DNA from: Candidatus Cloacimonadota bacterium
GTDB lineage: Bacteria; Cloacimonadota; Cloacimonadia; JGIOTU-2
Reading direction: 5' to 3'
DNA length: 10,692 bases
Assembly: GCA_014382685.1 (NCBI GenBank)
Contig: JACNJG010000064.1
Location: 1 to 10,692, forward strand
Both the position numbers and the translations under genes were made by a program. Numbering within the stretch: position 1 is the first letter of the stretch; each line of letters begins with the position of its first letter. This document shows, in pieces, positions 1 to 5,728 of the stretch. The notes under the pieces are model-generated. The model did no database searches and had not been told where the DNA came from. It worked only from the letters and a program-made list of their open reading frames with translations.

Positions 1-133
1 ACAATTTTCGGATATAACCAAAAATTGTTTAAATAATTTTGGATTAGGTTGTAAAAAATCACACTAATTATTCTTTCATTTGATGGTTTTATTCTAACTA
101 ACATTTTTCCAAAAACTTGACATACAATCCACG

Positions 134-157
134 TGAAAGCGTTTCAAATATATGAAA
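134..157. repeat. TGAAA/TTTCA alternating palindrome at the murI start
   Basis: The arms TGAAA (134-138), TTTCA (142-146) and TGAAA (153-157) alternate in orientation. The first pair has a GCG spacer with a central CG, which resembles a LacI-type operator, and the second pair straddles the murI ATG at 152. It could be an operator, or a leader hairpin that hides the start codon. The arms are only 5 bp in AT-rich sequence, so chance is a serious alternative. Confidence 0.2.
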
Positions 158-970
158 AATCCTATTGGTATATTTGATTCAGGAGTCGGAGGACTTACAG
201 TTTTCCACGAAATAAAGAAGGCATTACCACACAAAGATATTGTCTATTTTGGTGACACAGCACGTGTGCCTTACGGCTCAAAATCCAAACGAACTATCAT
301 TCAATACTCACTTCAAAATATGATATTCCTTCTTCAACAGCACATAGAATTGCTCGTTGTTGCATGTAATACATCCTCTGCGTATGCGATCGAGGAACTG
401 AAGAAACACAGCAGCATTCCCATTATTGGAGTGATCGAGCCCGGTGCAAAAAAAGCCCTGAGTGTTTCTAAAAATAGACGCATTGGTATAATCGGTACAG
501 AAGGTACGATCACAAGCGGTTCTTACGAAAAGGCACTGAAATCACTTGATGCCCAATGCGAAATTTTTAGCAAACCCACTCCGCTGCTCGTTCCTCTCGT
601 AGAAGAAAATTGGATACATCACAAAGTGACAAAAGAGATCATCCAAGAATATCTGCACGAATTTCTTGAGAATGATATCGATACGATCATTATGGGATGT
701 ACGCATTATCCAGTATTGAAGAAAGTTATTCAGGAAGTGGTTGGTAACAGCATCACTCTTGTAGATTCCGCAGAATCAATTGCCCTCGAACTAAAAAAAA
801 TGTATTCTTCGCAACCAATTCAAAAAACAGCCGGGAACTATACATTTTTCGTTAGCGACAATCCCGAAAAGTTCAAAATATTGGGCACACAAATATTGGG
901 TGAAGATCCTAAAAATGTGAAAAAGGTTTTCTTCACCGATGCGTGGGTTATTGATGATTTTGATGTGTAA
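152..970 (+). CDS. murI: Glutamate racemase
   Basis: This 272-residue cytosolic enzyme interconverts L- and D-glutamate without a cofactor, supplying D-glutamate for peptidoglycan. The family hallmarks are all visible. The N-terminal GIFDSGVGGL motif includes Asp9 and Ser10. The first catalytic cysteine is Cys72 in VVACNTSSA and the second is Cys183 in GCTHYPVL. The FGDTARVPYG substrate loop is at residues 33-42, and VDSAES lies near residue 205. The length is normal for the family and no key residue is missing. The ATG at 152 is chosen because the GIFDSG motif begins only a few residues later. The ribosome-binding site is poor, with only GAAAG about 13 nt upstream. The eIF-2B-like gene follows after 8 nt, so the two are probably cotranscribed. 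The family assignment is essentially certain. Confidence 0.97.
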   Translation: MKNPIGIFDSGVGGLTVFHEIKKALPHKDIVYFGDTARVPYGSKSKRTIIQYSLQNMIFLLQQHIELLVVACNTSSAYAIEELKKHSSIPIIGVIEPGAKKALSVSKNRRIGIIGTEGTITSGSYEKALKSLDAQCEIFSKPTPLLVPLVEENWIHHKVTKEIIQEYLHEFLENDIDTIIMGCTHYPVLKKVIQEVVGNSITLVDSAESIALELKKMYSSQPIQKTAGNYTFFVSDNPEKFKILGTQILGEDPKNVKKVFFTDAWVIDDFDV

Positions 971-978
971 AATTTCTT

Positions 979-1695
979 ATGTATAATGTTCATGACTGTA
1001 TTGACAAATTTCTTCAAAACCGCCATTCCGGAGCGCAGCAGCTTGCAGAGGAAGCGTTAGAAATAATAAACGAGTTTTACAATTCAAATACCACTTCTGT
1101 TGAAATACTTGAATTTTTAAATAAATGTGCCATGCAATTTTATCAAATGGTCCCGATCATCAAAATCAAAGAGCATTTTATTGAACATGGAGTTAATAAA
1201 GAGTCAATTCATGCTTTTGATAAGTTGCTTGCAGACGTTTCTTATATCAAGAATGCATCTGTTCTCTTTGATTCCAAAAAGAAAGTACTCACTTTCAGTA
1301 ACAGTTCATCGGTAAGAAAGACGCTTACACATCACAAAGAAAAAATATCTAAAGTAATTTGCTGCCGTTCTTTACCGCTTGGTGAAGGAGAATTCCTAAA
1401 AGATCAACTCGAGGAGGAAGGCATTTTCGCCACCTTGATCGAAGATTCGGAAGCTGCTCGTTATCTTTCAAGTTGCGATTTTATACTCCTCGGAGCCGAT
1501 GCAGTTACAGAAGATTTCATCGTGAATAAGATCGGAACTTTGCAGATTATTTTAGCCGCACGATATCTTAAGAAATCCGTTTATGTGGTCGTGTCAAAGT
1601 TGAAAATGATAGAAAGAAAACACTATTTAGCAGAAAAACTTGAACAATATTTCGAGAGAATTGATACTTCCCTCATTACTGAAATTATTAGTTGA
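979..1695 (+). CDS. eIF-2B alpha/beta/delta-fold protein, bacterial, probably non-catalytic
   Basis: This 238-residue protein belongs to the family that includes eIF-2B subunits, methylthioribose-1-phosphate isomerase and ribose-1,5-bisphosphate isomerase. The C-terminal half carries the signature: R130-S-L-P-L-G-E-G137, corresponding to the ESRP..EG stretch, then LLGADAV (170-176) with the conserved Asp174, then VNKIGT (182-187) and KSVYVV. The N-terminal half is helical. It is shorter than MtnA-type enzymes (about 340 residues) and archaeal ribose-bisphosphate isomerases (about 320). Where the isomerases have THCN with the catalytic cysteine, this protein has T105-F-S-N108, so the cysteine position appears to be Ser107. 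A phosphosugar- or nucleotide-binding regulatory role therefore looks likelier than isomerisation, but this is inference. The ATG at 979 is the first possible start in frame, because a stop precedes it at 961. It has no visible Shine-Dalgarno and sits 8 nt after murI, which suggests translational coupling. Confidence 0.8.
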   Translation: MYNVHDCIDKFLQNRHSGAQQLAEEALEIINEFYNSNTTSVEILEFLNKCAMQFYQMVPIIKIKEHFIEHGVNKESIHAFDKLLADVSYIKNASVLFDSKKKVLTFSNSSSVRKTLTHHKEKISKVICCRSLPLGEGEFLKDQLEEEGIFATLIEDSEAARYLSSCDFILLGADAVTEDFIVNKIGTLQIILAARYLKKSVYVVVSKLKMIERKHYLAEKLEQYFERIDTSLITEIIS

Positions 1696-1702
1696 TCGAT
1701 TT

Positions 1703-1707
1703 AGGAG
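1703..1707 (+). promoter_or_regulatory. Shine-Dalgarno site that sets the hutU start
   Basis: AGGAG lies 5 nt before the ATG at 1713. It supports that start over the in-frame TTG at 1692, which would overlap the stop of the preceding gene and has no ribosome-binding site. Confidence 0.85.
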
Positions 1708-1712
1708 TTTTT

Positions 1713-3734
1713 ATGGATTATAATTTTGATGTTTCAAAGGCAATGCAAGTTGCTCTTTCTAAGGAATTGCCTTCTGATCCGGTTTTCAAGGAAGGGATTC
1801 GAAGAGCGCCGGATAGGGGATTGAATCTTTCAAAAAATGAGATAAAGACCGCTCTGAAAAATGCATTGCGATATATTCCTGCAGAATTGCATGAAAAGCT
1901 TGCACCGGAGTTTCTGGAAGAATTAAAAACCCGCGGACGCATTTACGGATACCGCTATCGTCCTCAGAAAGAAATAAAAGCAAAGCCCATTTACGACTAT
2001 AAAGGCAACACACTTGAAGGAAAAGCGCTGCAGGTTATGATCGATAATAATCTTGATCTTGATGTAGCACTTTATCCTTACGAGCTTGTAACATACGGAG
2101 AGAGCGGTCAGGTCTGCCAGAATTGGATGCAGTACCGGCTCATCAAGAAATATCTCGAAGTGATGACAGATCATCAAACACTCGTTGTTGCTTCAGGACA
2201 TCCGCTCGGGCTGTTCCCATCACGTCCTGAAAGTCCACGAGTTATCAGCACAAATGGCTTAATGATAGGTATGTTTGACAACTCCGATGATTTTAAAGCA
2301 GCAGCAGCAATGGGTGTGACAAATTACGGACAGATGACAGCAGGCGGATGGATGTATATCGGTCCTCAAGGAATTGTGCACGGCACATATATTACACTTT
2401 TGAATGCAGGAAGAATGTATCTTAATATTCCTGAAGATGAAGACTTAAAAGGGAAAGTGTTCATGACTTCCGGGCTTGGAGGTATGAGCGGAGCACAAGC
2501 AAAAGCTGTGGAGATCGCAGGTGGGGTTGGCGTGATCGCAGAAGTTGACCTGTCACGCATCAAAACACGGCATGAGCAGGGTTGGCTTTCTAAATATTCT
2601 GATAATTTAGAAGAAATCGTTAACTGGATGCAGGAAAGTAAAGCAAAGGGAGAAGCTGTCTCGATCGGATATTATGGTAATGTTGTTGATCTATTGCAAT
2701 ACTTTGTTGATAATGATATTGAAGTCGAACTTCTGTCCGATCAAACCTCATGTCATGCTGTATATGAGGGTGGTTATACTCCTCAGGGTGTGAGCTTTGA
2801 AGAAGGACGTGCTCTCATTAAAAACGATTTGGATATCTTCAAAAAGAAGGTCGATGAATCACTTATTACTCATTACAAACTTATTAAAAAAATGACCGAG
2901 CACGGCACCTTTTTCTGGGATTACGGCAACAGCTTCATGAAAGCGGTTTTTGATGCAGGTGCACATGATATTTCTAAAAATGGTGTGAACACAAAAGAAG
3001 GATTCATCTTCCCGTCCTACGTGGAAAATATTATGGGACCTATCTGTTTTGATTATGGCTACGGACCATACCGATGGGTGTGCCTGAGCGGAAAACCGGA
3101 GGATCTGCGCAAAACAGACCTTGCTGCAATGGAGTGCATTGATCCAACAAGACGATCTCAGGATAGGGATAATTATTATTGGATAAAGAGCGCTGAAGAA
3201 AACAAACTGGTTGTCGGTTCACAAGCACGAATTCTCTATGCTGATGCACAAGGTCGTGTCAAAATCGCTCTCAAATTTAATGACATGGTTAGAAATAGAG
3301 AAGTCGGACCAATAATGATCGGGCGTGATCATCATGATACTGGCGGAACTGACTCTCCATACAGGGAAACTGCGAATATCAAAGACGGGAGCAATGTATG
3401 CGCTGATATGTCGATTCACTGTTTTGCAGGAAATGTCGCACGTGGTATGACTCTTGTGGTGGAAAGCAACGGCGGCGGAGTCGGCATCGGGAAGGCGTTC
3501 AATGGTGGATTCGGATTGGTGCTCGACGGAAGCGAAAAAGTGGATAATGTTATCAAATCTGCTTTGGATTGGGATGTCATGGGTGGAGTTGCCCGTAGAG
3601 CTTGGGCGCGAAATCCTCATGCCATAGAAACATCGATAGAATGGAATGAAAGAAATAAAAATAATGGACAAATAACTTTACCATTTATCCCTGATGATAA
3701 ACTTATCGATGAACTAATAGAAAAAGAATTTTAG
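1713..3734 (+). CDS. hutU: Urocanate hydratase (urocanase), long form
   Basis: Urocanase converts urocanate to 4-imidazolone-5-propionate in the second step of histidine degradation, using tightly bound NAD+ as an electrophile. The protein is 673 residues from the ATG at 1713. Family features in order are NWMQYR, ASGHPLGLFPS and NYGQMTAGGWMYIGPQGIVHGT in the N-terminal half, the NAD-binding glycine loop GLGGMSGAQ (254-262), SDQTSCHA, GPYRWVC (ending at Cys457), GSQARILYAD (502 onward), GRDHHDTGGTDSP (537-549), and a C-terminal glycine-rich ESNGGGVGIGKAFNGG. At 673 residues it matches the long vertebrate-like class rather than the roughly 555-residue Pseudomonas/Bacillus class. The QGLPARICW stretch of that shorter class reads GSQARILY here. 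No hutH, hutI or formiminotransferase gene lies in the window, so the rest of the pathway would be elsewhere or absent. The gene is 17 nt from its upstream neighbour and 13 nt from the next gene, which is consistent with one transcript. Confidence 0.96.
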   Translation: MDYNFDVSKAMQVALSKELPSDPVFKEGIRRAPDRGLNLSKNEIKTALKNALRYIPAELHEKLAPEFLEELKTRGRIYGYRYRPQKEIKAKPIYDYKGNTLEGKALQVMIDNNLDLDVALYPYELVTYGESGQVCQNWMQYRLIKKYLEVMTDHQTLVVASGHPLGLFPSRPESPRVISTNGLMIGMFDNSDDFKAAAAMGVTNYGQMTAGGWMYIGPQGIVHGTYITLLNAGRMYLNIPEDEDLKGKVFMTSGLGGMSGAQAKAVEIAGGVGVIAEVDLSRIKTRHEQGWLSKYSDNLEEIVNWMQESKAKGEAVSIGYYGNVVDLLQYFVDNDIEVELLSDQTSCHAVYEGGYTPQGVSFEEGRALIKNDLDIFKKKVDESLITHYKLIKKMTEHGTFFWDYGNSFMKAVFDAGAHDISKNGVNTKEGFIFPSYVENIMGPICFDYGYGPYRWVCLSGKPEDLRKTDLAAMECIDPTRRSQDRDNYYWIKSAEENKLVVGSQARILYADAQGRVKIALKFNDMVRNREVGPIMIGRDHHDTGGTDSPYRETANIKDGSNVCADMSIHCFAGNVARGMTLVVESNGGGVGIGKAFNGGFGLVLDGSEKVDNVIKSALDWDVMGGVARRAWARNPHAIETSIEWNERNKNNGQITLPFIPDDKLIDELIEKEF

Positions 3735-3737
3735 TTT

Positions 3738-3743
3738 AGGAGA
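3738..3743 (+). promoter_or_regulatory. Shine-Dalgarno site of the LPP20-like lipoprotein gene
   Basis: AGGAGA lies 4 nt before the ATG at 3748, just after the hutU stop. It confirms a start that yields an intact lipoprotein signal peptide. Confidence 0.8.
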
Positions 3744-3747
3744 AACG

Positions 3748-4347
3748 ATGAAAACTATCATCACAGTTTTTTGTGCTGTAATATTGCTTGCAGGATGTGT
3801 TTCTATTGATCATTTCGATTACAAAAATGTAACCTATAAGGAAGTTCAAAAACAGGTGCTCGGTTACGGTTTTTCAAAATCCATGAATGAAGGTATGGCA
3901 AAGAACATGGCTGAAGCGACTGCGCGGAAAAATATCGCAGAACAGCTTGCAGGTATGCAGTTTGTCTATACTAGCATAAATGGAGAGAAGGAAATGAAGC
4001 TCAGCATCCGGAACGTCAAACTTGCTAATGTAAAGCCGGATAAAACTATCAGATTGGACAAGACGGGCGTGCTAATCTCTGTGCTTAAATCGGAAAAAAT
4101 AATAAAAGAACCAATGGGCGATGGAGTCCTGCATAATGAAATGAGAACCCAATTTTCCGATGATCTGCTCAAGATTTCAAAAAGCAGAACAAACATCCTG
4201 CAGAACACGATCGAATCACACTTTCCCAAAGCCCATGAAGTGAAAGGATTTATTTTTATTGATGAAACCGATGTGGGCTGGACGACAGATACAGGCGTGA
4301 TCCAATATTATGAAAGTTACTCAATCGTAATCGAGTCGGTGATGTGA
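3748..4347 (+). CDS. Small lipoprotein, LPP20-like
   Basis: This 199-residue protein starts with a lipoprotein signal peptide: Lys2, a hydrophobic core and the lipobox LAGC with the lipidated Cys17. It should therefore be membrane-anchored after export. Residues 39-69 read GYGFSKSMNEGMAKNMAEAT and then ARKNIAEQLAG. This Gly-rich turn followed by an Ala-rich helix resembles the LPP20 family of envelope lipoproteins, where AxxxARxxIAE repeats are typical. The resemblance comes from pattern recognition alone. The remainder alternates predicted strands and helices with no catalytic motif. It follows hutU by 13 nt with its own strong ribosome-binding site, so it may be the last gene of the murI-hutU block. 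No hairpin with a T-tract was seen after its stop. The lipoprotein call is firm, the family call is tentative and the function is unknown. Confidence 0.8.
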   Translation: MKTIITVFCAVILLAGCVSIDHFDYKNVTYKEVQKQVLGYGFSKSMNEGMAKNMAEATARKNIAEQLAGMQFVYTSINGEKEMKLSIRNVKLANVKPDKTIRLDKTGVLISVLKSEKIIKEPMGDGVLHNEMRTQFSDDLLKISKSRTNILQNTIESHFPKAHEVKGFIFIDETDVGWTTDTGVIQYYESYSIVIESVM

Positions 4348-4409
4348 ATCACTCATAATTCCGTAATATGAAAATAAAACAAGAAAATAATTCATTTAAA
4401 ATGTATGAA

Positions 4410-4581
4410 ACCACAGAGCACACAGAGCAAAATAGAAGAATTCTTAGAACTCAGTTCTTGCTAATATGGATTTATAAATAATATTATGGTTTTATGAAGA
4501 ATCTAAATTATAATTCTCTGTGATCTCTGCGTTCTCTGCCTGCTACGGCGTATCCGCCAGCTGGCGGAGAAGACGAGTGGT
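4410..4581. mobile_element. MITE-like element with terminal inverted repeats
   Basis: This noncoding element fills most of the 4348-4616 gap. The left end is ACCACAGAGCACACAGAG (4410-4427). The right end, read in reverse complement, is ACCACAGAGAACGCAGAG, made of 4578-4581 plus 4525-4538, and matches the left end at 16 of 18 positions. A 39-nt GC-rich block (4539-4577) splits the right repeat. GAA flanks both ends (4407-4409 and 4582-4584), which could be a 3-bp target duplication or chance. A further partial CTCTGTG copy lies at 4516-4522. The interior is AT-rich with small palindromes at 4436-4445 (AAGAATTCTT) and 4446-4458 (AGAACT-C-AGTTCT). It has no reading frame, so any movement would need a transposase from elsewhere. 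It may instead be a regulatory or structural interspersed repeat. Confidence 0.55.
4539..4577. repeat. 39-nt GC-rich palindromic insert inside the right terminal repeat
   Basis: The block contains the perfect 16-bp palindrome TCCGCCAGCTGGCGGA (4553-4568) and is far richer in GC than the sequence around it. Removing it restores the split right terminal repeat of the surrounding element. This implies a second, smaller repeat inserted into the first. No target duplication at its own borders was identified. Confidence 0.5.
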
Positions 4582-4609
4582 GAAAAAGAAAATTTCATTA
4601 TAATACATC

Positions 4610-4616
4610 AGGAGGT
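4610..4616 (+). promoter_or_regulatory. Shine-Dalgarno site of the beta-helix lipoprotein gene
   Basis: AGGAGGT is a near-perfect anti-16S match. It abuts the ATG at 4617 and lies at a workable 4-nt spacing (from AGGAGG) to the ATG at 4620, so 4620 is the preferred start. The two choices differ by a single methionine. Confidence 0.8.
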
Positions 4617-4619
4617 ATG

Positions 4620-5687
4620 ATGAAAAAGATTTTAGTACTCATTGGGATCTGTGCTCTGGCGATGGGCATGATCTCATGTGAAAAAACAACATCCGATATC
4701 CACTCAAACAACTCAGGTGTGCTTATTGGAAGCAATGTTTATAACACGATCCAGGGCGCTATCGATGCAGCAGTCGATGGAGACACTCTTCGTCTTACAC
4801 AAGGTATTTATGCAGGAAACAATAACACGAATCTCATGTGGGACGGCGACCAAAAACATCTTACTATTATGACCGATCTGCGTGGACATCAACCGGATTA
4901 TGCGATCATTGAAGGAAACGGGAAGGGGGCTGGATTTTATTTTGGTAATTCCTTCCAGAGCAATGCTGACCTTATATACGGCATTACGATCAGAAATATG
5001 GGTTCTGATGCTGCAAATTACAATGCCGCATTTTACTGTGAAAATGCCGAACCAATAATTCAATATTGCTATGTCTATGATTGCCATTGGTGCGCTGTGT
5101 ACTGTTCCCATGCAGACCCACGAATAGAGAATTCATGGTTCTATAATAACTATGCCGGCTTTATTATTGATGGGGGATCCGATCCGGTACTTTTGCTGAA
5201 TTTTATTGAGAACAGTGAATTGGATGCTGTTTATGCAATTGATGATTCAAATCCATCACTTTTCAATAATTTGATCGCAGACAACAAACGAGGTGTGTAT
5301 ATCCATAATGCAAAATCTCTTATGGTTAATAATACTATCGCATCGAATACAAATTGGGGCGTGCGAGTGAACAGCGATCTCCTTTCACAGATGATAAACT
5401 GCATAGTTTGGAATAACGGAATTGATCTCGATGTACTTAGTGATAGCAGTCTCGTCGCATCATACACCTGTGCTCCGATCGAATATCCTGATGTGAACCC
5501 AGCAAATCTCGAAAATATCTATGATGATCCTCAATTTATAGCCGGTAATGACTATCATCTTAAATCTGTGAGTCCTTGCTTGGATATAGGAAATACTGGT
5601 GCAGTGGGCTGGACCGAGGACCTTGATGGGGAATCTCGCATTCATAACGACGAAGTTGATCTCGGCGCCTATGAATGGCACCCATAA
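4620..5687 (+). CDS. Beta-helix repeat lipoprotein
   Basis: This 355-residue surface protein has a lipoprotein signal ending in GMISC, with lipidation at Cys20. Next is the opening typical of secreted parallel beta-helix proteins: VYNTIQGAIDAAVDGDTLRL (40-59) and then QGIY, the AIQAAIDAAxDGDTVxVxxGxY motif. Residues 95-270 form irregular beta-helix coils with recurring NADLIYGITIRNMG, EPIIQYCYVYDC, DPRIENSWFYNN, NPSLFNNLIADN and KSLMVNNTIASN turns, spaced about 20-25 residues apart. The C-terminus (DDPQFIAGNDYHLKSVSPCL, then DIGN, then DLDGESRIHNDEVDLGAYEW) is the choice-of-anchor-Q type ending. No type IX sorting domain or membrane anchor follows it, so the lipid is the likely anchor. Carbohydrate binding or cleavage is the usual guess for this fold, but no pectate-lyase catalytic set was recognised. 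It lies downstream of the repeat element and upstream of the peptidase cluster. Confidence 0.88.
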   Translation: MKKILVLIGICALAMGMISCEKTTSDIHSNNSGVLIGSNVYNTIQGAIDAAVDGDTLRLTQGIYAGNNNTNLMWDGDQKHLTIMTDLRGHQPDYAIIEGNGKGAGFYFGNSFQSNADLIYGITIRNMGSDAANYNAAFYCENAEPIIQYCYVYDCHWCAVYCSHADPRIENSWFYNNYAGFIIDGGSDPVLLLNFIENSELDAVYAIDDSNPSLFNNLIADNKRGVYIHNAKSLMVNNTIASNTNWGVRVNSDLLSQMINCIVWNNGIDLDVLSDSSLVASYTCAPIEYPDVNPANLENIYDDPQFIAGNDYHLKSVSPCLDIGNTGAVGWTEDLDGESRIHNDEVDLGAYEWHP

Positions 5688-5728
5688 AATTAACTGCTTC
5701 TAGTTAAAAAATAGCTGGAACTGCGTCT

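Noticed and set aside
1..42. Overlapping inverted repeats ACAATTTT/AAAATTGT (1-8, 21-28) and CCAAAA/TTTTGG (18-23, 37-42)
   Set aside because: The stems are AT-rich and short, lie at the window edge and are expected by chance in this composition. There is no evidence for a terminator or attenuator.
117..122. Perfect TTGACA upstream of murI
   Set aside because: No acceptable -10 hexamer lies 16-18 nt downstream. The nearby TACAAT (123-128) has no -35 partner, so no promoter is called.
1692..1712. TTG start giving a 680-residue urocanase
   Set aside because: The extra seven residues include the Shine-Dalgarno region. The ATG at 1713 has AGGAG at proper spacing.
3219..3671. 150-codon open frame on the - strand
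   Set aside because: It lies entirely antisense to hutU, which has clear motifs throughout. The translation has no recognisable domain and there is no ribosome-binding site.
4509..4514. TATAAT hexamer inside the repeat element, and another at 4599-4604
   Set aside because: Neither has a recognisable -35 box at 16-18 nt. The second would start transcription at the Shine-Dalgarno itself. Such hexamers are common in AT-rich sequence.
4348..4616. Possible small gene or RNA in the intergenic gap
   Set aside because: No sensible reading frame with a ribosome-binding site was seen, and the structure is better explained by the terminal-inverted-repeat element.
5690..5707. TTAACT...AGTTAA inverted repeat after the beta-helix gene
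   Set aside because: The stem is 6 bp and AT-rich and is followed by A, not T, on the + strand, so it is not a convincing intrinsic terminator.
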